A DNA stretch of 64,000 nt from Polyangiaceae bacterium (GCA_020633235.1 JACKEA010000004.1:248001-312000); one strand, 5' to 3'; counted from the stretch's first letter, positions 53,149 through 63,340 are shown. Numbers and translations are program-made. The notes: generated by a model from the sequence alone, not told the origin.

Positions 53149-53494
53149 AAATTTCGCCTTCTTCAGCACGCCGCAGCTGCGCCTTCGAGCGCGCGGGCAC
53201 TTCGAAGATTGATTTCGTTTCGAACGCTCGCCCAGTGGGCACACGTGCGCCGCGCAGGCGCTGTGCGAACGAGACAGGCGAAATGAGAGCGCGGAGCGTC
53301 CGAAATCTCGTCAACTGAAATCGTCTTCTCGGTGTCGAATTCTGTCGTCCGCTTCGCACTCGTCTCGGATCGCGATCGTTGCAGACATTCCGGCCGCTTG
53401 GTCCGCCCTCGAACGACGCGCGGCAGCGGCGGCACCTGTCCGTCGCTCTCGCCGGAGTGGCACCGATGGTGGTCAACCCAGGTGATCTCTGGGG
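53149..53494. other. Noncoding stretch of the accessory patch
   Basis: About 350 bases with no ORF showing family features on either strand and lower GC than the neighbours. Likely decayed sequence upstream of the broken HNH gene; its promoter may be here. Confidence 0.5.
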
Positions 53495-53674
53495 TTAGTC
53501 GGTGTCGGCATCGGGCATGAGACGTGCTAGCGAGGCACTCGTTTCGTAGAGCACCTGGAGGCGCTCGTATGGCGTGAGCGAAAGCATCCAGTCGATTTGC
53601 GTCAGATCGACACCCGCCGAGTCGAACGCTTTCTGATTCAGCGTCTCGAGTTCCTGGTCCGCGGCGGTGAGCAC
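53495..53674 (-). CDS. Small protein, putative partner of nucleotidyltransferase
   Basis: A 59-residue protein (GTG 53674) reading DLTQIDWMLSLTPYERLQVL near its middle. In myxobacteria similar short proteins with LTPYERL lie directly before nucleotidyltransferase genes; here the nucleotidyltransferase starts 1.8 kb downstream, past the broken HNH gene. No domain is recognised beyond this resemblance. The two-gene pairing is from recall of genome contexts, not from this sequence. Confidence 0.5.
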   Translation of the reverse strand: MLTAADQELETLNQKAFDSAGVDLTQIDWMLSLTPYERLQVLYETSASLARLMPDADTD

Positions 53675-53765
53675 CCTTCGATGCTAAAGCGTGTTGACAG
53701 TTCCGCCAACACCGCCCTTCTCGAGCGTCGGGCGTAGGCCCTTCCTGCTTCGACGAGGGTATGTC

Positions 53766-53960
53766 TCACGGACCGCCAAGAGCAGAGGTTCGCCAAAGCT
53801 TCCCTCTCCACGTCTTCACGTGCTTCGCGGCGACGGGAGGCCAGTCTCCATGGCCGAGGACCCGAGGGTACTGAGCCAAGCACGCCGTAGCGTTGTCGTC
53901 GCGGTCCACCTCGTGGCCGCAACTACTGCAGTGAAAGGTCCGCTCTCCGTCTGCGCGTCC
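53766..53960 (-). pseudogene. TnpB (IS200/IS605-type) zinc-ribbon relic
   Basis: A 64-codon remnant open between stops reads GERTFHCSSCGHEVDRDDNA, the second half of the TnpB C-terminal zinc ribbon with the last RuvC Asp in DRDDNA, then runs on through a degenerate tail to TGA. Everything upstream of the ribbon, including the first Cys pair, is missing or interrupted by a stop. No left or right IS end or TnpA is visible. It shows that a transposon once stood here. Confidence 0.65.
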
Positions 53961-54073
53961 TCATGCTGCTGCTCGAGCGACGCCAAGCGGGATTTGATGG
54001 CGATGGGGCGCGATGCAAGCGGTGTTGGGCAGGGCGGGAAGAGATGCTCGTTGGCGACGTATACGGCGACACC

Positions 54074-54556
54074 ATGTGGAAACCGCTGCTCACGTCGCTG
54101 TTCTTGATCTTCGTCGCTTCGGGGTGCTCCAAGCACAAGTGCGACCTCGATAGCGACGGGAAGAAGGCGGCGTTTGGTGACGTGGCGGCCATGACCAAGG
54201 GCGCGCACAGCTGCGATGTCGAGGGTCACTCGTCCATCGGCGGCCTGGTCGACCCGAGCCTCCGCTGCGAGATCGGGACCGAGAACTGCGTCGCCAACAT
54301 GCACACCATTCACCCGAACATGCAGCCTGCCGAGGTGATCGCTCAGTACAAGGCGTTCCTCGAGCCCGCGGGCTGGAAGGTCACGGAGAGCACCTACGAG
54401 GGCAAGCGGGGCAACGGCAAGCCGTTCACGGGTATGAAGATGCGGGCCGAGAAGGGCGACAAGTTCCTGATCTCCCAGGTCTACATGCTGGCTGATACCC
54501 TCGCCGAGGCGAACACGATCTTGGTGGATCGCGCGACACTGCAGAAGAACTTGTAG
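54074..54556 (+). CDS. Hypothetical lipoprotein
   Basis: A 160-residue protein starting MWKPLLTSLFLIFVASGC, a clean signal peptide and lipobox. The mature part has four more Cys residues (KHKCDLD, HSCDVE, RCEIGTENCVAN) and a beta-rich C-terminal part. No family recognised. ATG 54074 is preferred to the open frame upstream, which lies in degenerate transposon sequence. Confidence 0.75.
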   Translation: MWKPLLTSLFLIFVASGCSKHKCDLDSDGKKAAFGDVAAMTKGAHSCDVEGHSSIGGLVDPSLRCEIGTENCVANMHTIHPNMQPAEVIAQYKAFLEPAGWKVTESTYEGKRGNGKPFTGMKMRAEKGDKFLISQVYMLADTLAEANTILVDRATLQKNL

Positions 54557-54600
54557 GCGTGCGCGAGAGCTCGTGACGGAGCGGGACGTCCGTGCGCGGG

Positions 54601-54620
54601 GTTCCGCGGCGGACCGACAT
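54601..54620 (-). repeat. Dispersed repeat, right arm (copy I)
   Basis: GTTCCGCGGCGGACCGACAT matches the right-arm consensus. It lies between converging genes, after the lipoprotein stop at 54556 and before the barrel gene's 3' end at 54651. Confidence 0.65.
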
Positions 54621-54650
54621 GGAAACGGGGAAGGGGCGGTGCGCGGCGGG

Positions 54651-55415
54651 TCAGATCTCGAGGGCGAGACCGAGCATCCAGGTGTTGGAGCCGACGTGCA
54701 TCTGGTCGCTGCCGTCGCCGAGGAAGCTGTTGTACCACTCGAGGAAGAAGTACGTGTTGTTGACGCCGGTGTTGTTGTCCACCTCGACGGCGGAGGTGCG
54801 ATCGAAGGCGTCGAGCAACAGCATCCCGCCCAGGGCGTACTGGAAGCCGTAGGAGTGGCCGCGGCCGATGAGGCCGTTGTCGTCGCGGGAGGTGCCGTCG
54901 CCATCTCCCGCCCACCACAGGGCGTAGCCGAAGCCGGCTTTGGCGTAGGGCACGAGGGGCACAGGGGTTTCCCGCGCGAGGACGTCGACCCGGAGCACGC
55001 CGACCAAGTACATCGGCATGATCGCGAGGGACGTGCCTTGCGCCGAGCGGCCGCTGCCGTCGGCGAGCAGCGCGTCGGCGCCGAAGTGCGTGTAGCCCCA
55101 GCCGAGACCCGGGCCCAGCGTTCCGAACATCGGGATGCGCAGGGCCTGCCAGTCGACCTCGATGCCCAGCATGTAGCGCTTGCTGGAGCCGAAGGTGTCG
55201 TCGAAGGGCGTGGCGTTCGAGAACTCTTCGTCCACCTTGGGACGATAGGGGCCGAAGCGCAGCTCGAAGGCGGCGTTCTGCGGCGACTCGTACTGCACGT
55301 GGCCTGCGCGACCCGTGTAGGAGCCGAATTCGTCGGTGCCCGTGATCTGGGCGTAGGCGGGAACGGCCGACGCGAGCAGCGCGCCGGCCGTGCAAGCGAA
55401 AACTAGCGTCTTCAT
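54651..55415 (-). CDS. MXAN_2562-like outer-membrane beta-barrel protein
   Basis: A 254-residue protein with a signal peptide (ending VPAYA). The segment ESPQNAAFELRFGPYRPKVD and the following strand pattern match, by recall, the myxobacterial MXAN_2562 barrel family. Several aromatic, alternating segments support a barrel in the outer membrane. It is encoded next to a MYXO-CTERM-like protein (55462-56676), as the MXAN_2561/2562 pair is in Myxococcus. ATG 55415. Function of the family is not known to me. Confidence 0.75.
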   Translation of the reverse strand: MKTLVFACTAGALLASAVPAYAQITGTDEFGSYTGRAGHVQYESPQNAAFELRFGPYRPKVDEEFSNATPFDDTFGSSKRYMLGIEVDWQALRIPMFGTLGPGLGWGYTHFGADALLADGSGRSAQGTSLAIMPMYLVGVLRVDVLARETPVPLVPYAKAGFGYALWWAGDGDGTSRDDNGLIGRGHSYGFQYALGGMLLLDAFDRTSAVEVDNNTGVNNTYFFLEWYNSFLGDGSDQMHVGSNTWMLGLALEI

Positions 55416-55461
55416 CTGGATGAAACTGCGGCGGCGAGAAGGCACGTGGAGGGTGAGGCGC

Positions 55462-56676
55462 TCATCGACGCCGCCTCCAGCGGCGCAATCCCAGAGCGAG
55501 GAGGGGAGCGAAGAGCAGCACCAAGAGGCCCTTCTGCTGCCCGTGAGAAATGCTGCAGAAACCGCCGCCGCCCTTGCCCCCGGCGCGGCGATACAGCTCG
55601 AAGAAGTCGTCCACCGGCTGCGGCGTGCCGCACACCACGGCGGAGAGTACGCCGGTGTTGCCGACGGTGTCGGTGGTGGCGATGGCGACGGCGTAGCTCA
55701 CGCCGTTGGACAGGCCCTTGGCGGTGATCTCTTTGGCCAGCTTGCCGCTGGTGGAGCCGCACAGGTAGGCGCTGTCGGGACGAGCGCCAGGGACCAGCAC
55801 GGACGAGGGACAGTCGGGATTGCCGCTGCCGGTCGAGCCGGCGGCGCCGGCGGCGCCCGCAGCACCTGCAGCGCCGCCCGTGCTGGTGGCGCCGGCCGCG
55901 CCGGTGGAGCCCGCCGCACCTGCGGCGCCGGCCGCCCCCGCAGCGCCGCCGCCGCCGTCCACGCTTGCATCGGCGCCACCGTCGGCGGCCATGGGCGTGT
56001 TGGCAGGGGAGGTGGTTCCGGGGGCGGGGTCGCAGTAGATCTTGTAGCCGAGGAGATCGCTTGCAGTGGGAATGGTGGACCAGCCGACGATCAAGCGATT
56101 CTCACCGATGCCCGCGGAGAGACCGGTGGGCGGGGAAGGCCCGAGCAGATCGTACTTGGCCTCGTACGTCGAGCCAGTGCCGACCGTATTGCCGCTGCCA
56201 TCCACCAACATGAAGTAGAGCGTGGCGGTTTGTGTCGCGCTCGCTCCCGACGTGTCGCAGTCCGTGGCTGTGCCCGAGCCCGGGCCGTTGGTGGCGTCCG
56301 TCGTCTTGTTCTGCGCGATGATGTCCTGCACCCGCAGGGTGATCGTCGGCTTGTCGTACTGCGCCGCCTGGGAGTAGACCTGCCAGCAGGTGGGGGCGGA
56401 GCCATACCGTGACTCGTAGGCCGTGCAGTCCACGGAGGTGCCGGCCCACACTTCCAGGTTGTAGCCGCTGTAGCTGACGGCCAGAGACTCGAAGGTGAAC
56501 GTGTCGTTGGCGAGGCAGTCCGCGTAGCTGATGGTGTACGGGGACTCGGCGTCGGGTCGGAGCTTGACCACGCGGTCCGGGAACTTCGACGTGACGGTGA
56601 TGCTCTGCGCCGCGGCGCTGCTGGCGAGAGCCAACACGGCGAGCAGCACGGGGAATGCTCGGAACAAGGACGACAT
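55462..56676 (-). CDS. MXAN_2561-like protein with MYXO-CTERM-like anchor
   Basis: A 404-residue protein with a signal peptide (LLAVLALASSAAAQ), a fibronectin-III-like middle (PSPPTGLSAGIGENRLIVGW), a low-complexity GAAGAAG spacer (about 255-300), and a C-terminal sorting signal: a Cys (GGGFCSIS), a hydrophobic helix (GLLVLLFAPLLALGL) and an Arg cluster (RRWRRRR). This tripartite end is the MYXO-CTERM type, processed by a rhombosortase-like protease for surface display. It lies 46 bp upstream of the barrel gene. Confidence 0.82.
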   Translation of the reverse strand: MSSLFRAFPVLLAVLALASSAAAQSITVTSKFPDRVVKLRPDAESPYTISYADCLANDTFTFESLAVSYSGYNLEVWAGTSVDCTAYESRYGSAPTCWQVYSQAAQYDKPTITLRVQDIIAQNKTTDATNGPGSGTATDCDTSGASATQTATLYFMLVDGSGNTVGTGSTYEAKYDLLGPSPPTGLSAGIGENRLIVGWSTIPTASDLLGYKIYCDPAPGTTSPANTPMAADGGADASVDGGGGAAGAAGAAGAAGSTGAAGATSTGGAAGAAGAAGAAGSTGSGNPDCPSSVLVPGARPDSAYLCGSTSGKLAKEITAKGLSNGVSYAVAIATTDTVGNTGVLSAVVCGTPQPVDDFFELYRRAGGKGGGGFCSISHGQQKGLLVLLFAPLLALGLRRWRRRR

Positions 56677-56868
56677 GGGGTGACGCCCTTTGAGCATACT
56701 GCGTGCCACGCCGCAAATCCGGTGAGGGGCGGTTTTCGAGGAAGACTCGAGGGGTCGGGACCGCCAGCTTGGCTGCAAAAGCCGGGGTGGCTGCCAATCT
56801 GTCAAAGGGATTTGGGTTTTTCCGTCGCGGAACATTTGCGGGGCGGTGGGGCGCGCTAAGGTCCGTCC

Positions 56869-57837
56869 GTGGTCGAGCTAGTAGGTCGCGTCGTGCTCGG
56901 GGGTCGCTCGGTTCGGGCGGCACGGCCGAGCCGGGGTGGGCTTTCGCGGTTCGATGCCGAAGGGGCGCGCCTGGTGGCGGTCGGCCTCGGGGGCGCGCCG
57001 CAGGCGGATCCCGGGCAGCTGGCCGGCGAGCTCGAGCGGTTCGTGCTCGGGGCTGACGCGATCCTGCCGCCCCTAGCCGCCGAGGTCATCGACGGCGATC
57101 TCGTCGTGGGCTATGCGGCCCGCGGCGCGGAGACGTTGGATCAGACGATCGCCCGCGGCGCGACGCCGCCCCCGCGCGTGGCGGACATCGCCGATGGCGT
57201 CGCGCAGGCCCTCGGGTTCCTGCACGACCGCGGCCTCGCGCACGGCTTCTTGCGGCCCGACTTGGTGAGCACCGATGTTGGGCGCATCGCGCTGGAGGGC
57301 TACGGCCTGGACCGTTTGATCTTGGGCTGCGCGGGACGAGAAGCGCTGCTTTCGGCCCTGGGGGATCCGTACGCCGCGCCGGAGCTCGCCGCGTCGTCGG
57401 CGCGCGAAGGGCGCCCCGCGGCGGACGTCCGCGCCTTGGGCGTGATCATCGTCGAGCTGCTCGCCGGGCGTCCCGTGGCGAGCGACGAAGCGCCGCGCGA
57501 GGCGCTGGCCGCGCTGGGCCTCGCCGAGCCCGCGCGGACGCTGCTCGCCGCGGCGCTCGCGCCCGAGCCGTCGCGGCGCCCCATGGACGTGGTGCGCTTC
57601 GCGACGGAGCTGGGCGACGCCCTCCGCTCCGCCCCCCTGCTCCAAAGCCCCAGCCGCCCCGCACTCCCCAGCCGCCCCCAGCTCCGCAGCCGCAGCCGGA
57701 CCCGCCGCCAGACCCGCCGCCGCAGCCGCCCCCGGCTCCGCAGCCGCCGCCGCCGCCGGACCCGCCGCCGCCGCAGCCGCAACCGCCCGAGCCTCCCCGC
57801 ATGGACTCGGAGCCCCGCACCCTGTGGCCCCTGCTGA
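56869..57837 (+). CDS. Pseudokinase domain, frameshifted at its 3' end
   Basis: A 322-codon frame from GTG 56869. Residues about 60-255 look like a Hanks-type kinase lobe (VADIADGVAQALGFLHDRGL, then LAHGFLRPDL, DPYAAPELAASSAREGRPAA, ADVRALGVIIVELLAGRPVA) but HRD is replaced by HGF, no Gly loop and no DFG are seen, so catalysis is unlikely. The last 65 residues are Arg/Ser nonsense produced by reading a Pro-rich linker out of frame. A shift near 57630 would fuse it to the following thioredoxin-domain gene. Confidence 0.65.
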   Translation: MVELVGRVVLGGRSVRAARPSRGGLSRFDAEGARLVAVGLGGAPQADPGQLAGELERFVLGADAILPPLAAEVIDGDLVVGYAARGAETLDQTIARGATPPPRVADIADGVAQALGFLHDRGLAHGFLRPDLVSTDVGRIALEGYGLDRLILGCAGREALLSALGDPYAAPELAASSAREGRPAADVRALGVIIVELLAGRPVASDEAPREALAALGLAEPARTLLAAALAPEPSRRPMDVVRFATELGDALRSAPLLQSPSRPALPSRPQLRSRSRTRRQTRRRSRPRLRSRRRRRTRRRRSRNRPSLPAWTRSPAPCGPC

Positions 57838-59333
57838 GCATCCTGGCGGGCGTCGTCTTGCTCCTCACCGGCGTGGTCGTGCTCTTCGCCTACGCCTGGA
57901 TGCGTCCCGCGTCGTCCTCGTCGTCCACCGTGGTTGCCGTCGCCCCCGATGCCGGCGTGCCTCCCGTGGTCGTGGCGCCTCCCGACGCCGCCGTCGCACC
58001 GCCTCCCGTCGCCGACGCCGCGCCCCCGGAGGAGGACGACGACGGCGACGCGGGCGTCGCGTTCGCCCCCGACGACGCGGGGCCCCCCATCGCCCTGGGC
58101 GGCAGCGCCGACTCCGTCGACGCGCTGATCCCGATCCGCCGCGACGAGCCCGTGCTCGGCAAGGCGGACGCGCTCGTCACCATCGTCGTGTTCGGAGATC
58201 TCGAGTGCCCCCACACCCAGCGCGAGATCAAGGATCTCGAGCGGCTGCGCAAGGCCTTCGGCGCGGAGCTGCGCATCGCCTGGCGTCACCGCCCACTTCG
58301 CGATCACACCCACGCGCGGGACGCCGCCCTCGTCGCCGAGAGCATCTACGCCGAACGCGGCGCTGCGGTATTCTGGCGTCTGCTCCAGACCATCGCTTCC
58401 GACGCTGCTGCCCCGACGCGCTCCAACCTGGAACGTTGGGTCACCGCTGCCGGTGGAGATGGAGCACGCGTCTCTGCCTGGCTGAGCTCGTCCAAGGCCA
58501 AAAAGGCCGTGGACGAAGATCTCGAGCTCGCGGGTCTGTTCGACGTGCGCTCCACTCCCACGTTCTTCGTGAACGGTGCGCGCATCGAAGGCTATCAGCC
58601 GTATCGCACGCTGGAAGATGCCGTGCGCCGAGAGCTCGGGGCCGCCCGCACGGTGATGTCCGGCGGCGTGCCTCGCTCGGACCTGTACGCCACGCGGGTT
58701 CGCAAGAACCTGGTCGACCTCGGCACCGACGTTCCGGATCGCAACTGCCCCGCCATCGGCGATGCACCGGTGCGTGGCAAGGCGGACGCGCTGGTCACCA
58801 TCGTGGAGTTCTCGGACTTCCAGTGCCCTTTCTGTCGCCGCCTGCAGCCCGCCCTGGAGCAGGTGTTGGCTCGCCACGGTGGCGACGTGCGCTTGGTCTG
58901 GAAGAACTTCCCGCTCGGCTTTCACCGTGACGCGCGCCCGGCGGCAGCCCTCGCGCTGCAAGCCTACGAAGTGGGCGGCGCCACGCGCTTCTGGCGTGCG
59001 CATGACCTGCTCTTCGCCGGCCAGCGCGACCTGGGGGAAGCGTCGCTCTCGCGCATTGCGAGCGATCTGGGCCTCGACCCCGCCACCACGCTGGGGGCCG
59101 TGCGTCGCGGAAAGTTCGAGGCACGCATCGACGCCGACGTGCGCGAGGGCAAGCGTGTGGGCGTCAACGGCACGCCGGTGCTGTACATCAACGGCCGCAT
59201 GCTGCCGGGTGCGCGCCCCGCCAGCGAGCTCGATTCCGTGGTGCGCGAAGAGATCGATTGGGCGCGAAAGCTCGTGGCCCAGGGCACCGTCCGCTCCAAG
59301 GTCTACGAAACGCTCTGCGGCAAGAGCCCGTAG
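57801..59333 (+). CDS. Membrane protein with two DsbA-like thioredoxin domains
   Basis: The frame from ATG 57801 encodes 510 residues: a transmembrane helix (LLSILAGVVLLLTGVVVLFA), a Pro/Asp/Val linker, and two DsbA-like domains. The first has ECPHTQRE, with the second Cys of CxxC missing; the second has QCPFCRRL, an intact redox site, with cis-Pro regions GTPVLYING and STPTFFVNG. It likely works in the periplasm as a thiol oxidase, reductase or isomerase. Its Pro-rich stretch is continuous upstream in the same frame, supporting original fusion to the pseudokinase. Confidence 0.85.
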   Translation: MDSEPRTLWPLLSILAGVVLLLTGVVVLFAYAWMRPASSSSSTVVAVAPDAGVPPVVVAPPDAAVAPPPVADAAPPEEDDDGDAGVAFAPDDAGPPIALGGSADSVDALIPIRRDEPVLGKADALVTIVVFGDLECPHTQREIKDLERLRKAFGAELRIAWRHRPLRDHTHARDAALVAESIYAERGAAVFWRLLQTIASDAAAPTRSNLERWVTAAGGDGARVSAWLSSSKAKKAVDEDLELAGLFDVRSTPTFFVNGARIEGYQPYRTLEDAVRRELGAARTVMSGGVPRSDLYATRVRKNLVDLGTDVPDRNCPAIGDAPVRGKADALVTIVEFSDFQCPFCRRLQPALEQVLARHGGDVRLVWKNFPLGFHRDARPAAALALQAYEVGGATRFWRAHDLLFAGQRDLGEASLSRIASDLGLDPATTLGAVRRGKFEARIDADVREGKRVGVNGTPVLYINGRMLPGARPASELDSVVREEIDWARKLVAQGTVRSKVYETLCGKSP

Positions 59334-59350
59334 CACTACACTCGGCGCGC

Positions 59351-60961
<1,611 letters not shown>

Positions 60962-60967
60962 AGAGCG

Positions 60968-61939
60968 TCAGAGTCGGATTTCGACGTGCGTCTGCCGGCG
61001 CAGGCTGTCGAGCCAGTGGCGCCGCGCCTTGCCCATCTTCTCGAGATACAGCCGCTCGCCCAGCTCCCCGCGGGACTCCTCGAAGGTCGGTAGCTCGCTC
61101 TCTTCGCGCTCCACCACCTGGAGCACGTAGTACGCGTTGGCGAAGCGAATCGGGTTCGACACTTCCCCGACCTCGAGGCCCATGGCCGCTTGATCCACTG
61201 GGCGGGGCAGCATGCCGGGGGTGAGCCGACCGAGCAGCCCGCCCCGCTCCCGGGTACTGGCGTCGTCGGAGTACTGCTTGGCCAGCGCCGCGAAGTCCGC
61301 GCCCTTGCGCGCCTGCTCCGCGATCGCCTCCGCTTGACCGCGGACCTTGGCCGCGCTGTCCCGCCCGCCGGCAGGGATGTTCATCTTTATCCACGCCGCG
61401 CGGTAGGGCAGCTTGCGCCGCTCTTCCACCACCAGCCGGCGGTAGGAGCTTCGGAGGTCTTCCTCCGTGATGCGAATGCGCCCCTGCAGCCGCAGGTTCA
61501 TCAGCTTGGCTTCCAACACCTGACGGCGGATCTCGTTGCGATACTGCCGCTCCGAGAGCCCCGCTCGCGTGGCCTCGCCCACCAGCTGCTCCACGGTGAT
61601 GTTGTTCTGCGCGGCGATGCGGCCGATGGCCTCGTCCACCTCTTGGGCGCTCACCACCGTGTGCGAGCGATTCGCCGCGCGCTGCTCGAGCTCTTCGTCC
61701 ACCATCCGCTCGAGCACCTGCTTGTACGTCTGCGAGATGGCCGCCGCACGCTGCGCCCCCGGCGGCACCTCTTCCTGGATCTTCACCAGCATCGGCCGCG
61801 CCCGGTCCCTCAAATCCGAGAGCAGGATGGCGCGCTCCCCGACCACCGCCACCACGCGTTCCACCACCGTGGCGCTGGCCGTGCTGGCCAGGAGCAGGCA
61901 GGCGCCAAGAACGAGCGTGAGCCGGAAGCGAAGATTCAT
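60968..61939 (-). CDS. SurA-like periplasmic peptidyl-prolyl isomerase
   Basis: A chaperone for outer-membrane proteins. The 323-residue protein has a signal peptide (ending TASA), an N-terminal SurA-type helical domain (VVAVVGERAILLSDLRDRAR, QVLERMVDEELEQRAANRS) and a parvulin domain (RKGADFAALAKQYSDDASTR, GGLLGRLTPGMLPRPVDQAA, and FANAYYVLQVVERE). One PPIase domain, where E. coli SurA has two. It is convergent with the kinase gene (6-bp gap). Confidence 0.9.
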   Translation of the reverse strand: MNLRFRLTLVLGACLLLASTASATVVERVVAVVGERAILLSDLRDRARPMLVKIQEEVPPGAQRAAAISQTYKQVLERMVDEELEQRAANRSHTVVSAQEVDEAIGRIAAQNNITVEQLVGEATRAGLSERQYRNEIRRQVLEAKLMNLRLQGRIRITEEDLRSSYRRLVVEERRKLPYRAAWIKMNIPAGGRDSAAKVRGQAEAIAEQARKGADFAALAKQYSDDASTRERGGLLGRLTPGMLPRPVDQAAMGLEVGEVSNPIRFANAYYVLQVVEREESELPTFEESRGELGERLYLEKMGKARRHWLDSLRRQTHVEIRL

Positions 61940-62025
61940 GCGGACGGAAGCTCTAGCACGTCAGGCTTCCGGCTCGCCCCCTTTTGTGCCCTCCGCGCCC
62001 GCAAAAAGTCTCGGATTTTCCCTGA

Positions 62026-62054
62026 TTTTGTTGGTCTACCGCGGTGCCAGCGCG
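62026..62054 (+). repeat. Dispersed repeat, left arm (copy J)
   Basis: TTTTGTTGGTCTACCGCGGTGCC is a diverged left arm. It lies just after the 3' end (62062) of the minus-strand lipoprotein gene; a right arm (copy K, 63315) lies on the other side of that gene. Confidence 0.5.
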
Positions 62055-62061
62055 CCGCGCC

Positions 62062-63147
62062 TCAGCGCGTCCGGCGCGCGGCGAGCTGGTCCCGGCGCGC
62101 GCGCCACAGCGCCCGTACCTGGGCGAGCGCCTTGGGCGTCCTTGCCGCTGTCGCCATCTGACGGAGCTCCTCGAAGGAGTACGTCTGTGGTGCCTGCGGT
62201 GGCAGCATCATGAACGCGCCGTCGATGAAGCTGAGGAATTCGTGGAGCTGGCCGGGCGCTTGCGTGTCTTCGTACGTGTTCGTCTCGAAGCTCCAGCTCG
62301 TGTTCTTGTAGAACGCTTCCAGATGGAAGTCGCCCAGCCGATCGGGAACCAGTCCCTGGGCGTCGACGGGATACACGTCCATGCCCACGTTGTGGACGTC
62401 CGCGGCGGCGAGCACCGTGCCATGCGCGGCCCAGTACCCGGTTCCGGCGCCGTACTTCTCGAACGATGAGACGGTCGAGATGATCGGTGCGCTGGGGTGC
62501 GGAACCGAACCGGGATAGATCTGGCCACCGATGGTCACGTCCACCTGGGTGATGTTGGGCATCGCGGTGTTCGCGAAGCCGTTCGAGAAGAAGCCTCCGA
62601 TCTGCCCCGGACCCAGGCAGGGCGCCGATAGCGAGCTGCTGGAAGTCTGGTACGGAGGTGCGTCGGCGAAGGCGAGGAACGAAGCCTCCTCGACCCCGCC
62701 GTTCTTGAAGCTGACGTTCAGCTCTACGAAGCAGACGATGCTCGCGCCGTTGTTCTGCACGAGGCCGGTCCAGGTCTGGTAGTACTGCGATCCCGATGGC
62801 TCGTAGGTGAGCTTGGAGCTTATCAGCACCACGCCAGCGCCATCGCCGACCGTGCTCTGCGAGACGTTGGCGTTGGGAAGGTTGGACGCGAGCCCTCCCG
62901 AGCCACCACCCGTTCCCCCGCTACCGCCGCCTCCTGTAGCACCGAAGCCGCCGGTGGCACCGAAGCCGCCGGTGGCACCGAAGCCGCCGGTGGCACCGAA
63001 GCCGCCGGTGCCCAGGCCGCCGGCGTCCACTTCCACCATCTGGCCGGGCGGTCCTGCCGGGCCGTTGGCTCCACTGGAGTCGTCACTTCCACACCCCGAG
63101 AGAGCGAGGCCCATTGCCAGGCCCAGCCCGAATCTGCGCTGTTGCAT
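62062..63147 (-). CDS. Lipoprotein with GGFGAT repeats
   Basis: A 361-residue protein with a signal peptide and lipobox LSGC. After a collagen-like GPAGPPG bit come four GGFGAT repeats (18-bp DNA repeat) and more Gly-rich residues up to about 90. The mature domain (about 95-310) is beta-rich with no recognised family (YYQTWTGLVQNNGASIVCFV, IDGAFMMLPPQAPQTYSFEE). The C-terminal 40 residues are basic. Probably surface-exposed. Repeat arms J and K lie on either side of the gene. Confidence 0.75.
   Translation of the reverse strand: MQQRRFGLGLAMGLALSGCGSDDSSGANGPAGPPGQMVEVDAGGLGTGGFGATGGFGATGGFGATGGFGATGGGGSGGTGGGSGGLASNLPNANVSQSTVGDGAGVVLISSKLTYEPSGSQYYQTWTGLVQNNGASIVCFVELNVSFKNGGVEEASFLAFADAPPYQTSSSSLSAPCLGPGQIGGFFSNGFANTAMPNITQVDVTIGGQIYPGSVPHPSAPIISTVSSFEKYGAGTGYWAAHGTVLAAADVHNVGMDVYPVDAQGLVPDRLGDFHLEAFYKNTSWSFETNTYEDTQAPGQLHEFLSFIDGAFMMLPPQAPQTYSFEELRQMATAARTPKALAQVRALWRARRDQLAARRTR
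62935..63006. repeat. 18-bp tandem repeat, four units
   Basis: Four near-identical copies of GGTGGCACCGAAGCCGCC encode GGFGAT repeats of the lipoprotein at 62062-63147. Unit length equals that of the AVAEPD repeat at 15988 but the sequence is unrelated. Confidence 0.9.
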
Positions 63148-63314
63148 GATCTTCCCGCCCGCGTTGTGGAGGCATTATCACCGACGCGCGGGGCGGCGTT
63201 CAACGACGATCGTGCCGGGGGCCATGACGCGCGTCACTTGTGCGCTTTTACCTTGACGCGGCGCGTGTCCGTACTTGCGACAGAATTGGTCGTAACTGGC
63301 GTCCGGAGCGTGAG

Positions 63315-63336
63315 GTTCCGCGGCGTACCGACAAAA
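63315..63336 (-). repeat. Dispersed repeat, right arm (copy K)
   Basis: GTTCCGCGGCGTACCGACAA matches the right-arm consensus well. It lies 4 bp before the 3' end (63341) of the next minus-strand gene. Confidence 0.65.
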
Positions 63337-63340
63337 TCGA

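Noticed and set aside
53163..53435. A 90-codon minus-strand ORF upstream of the HNH gene
   Set aside because: Composition is Arg/Thr-rich without motifs and it has no ribosome-binding site; treated as noncoding.
53691..54107. A 138-codon plus-strand frame across the TnpB relic
   Set aside because: Cys/Arg-rich nonsense; the opposite strand gives the recognisable zinc ribbon.
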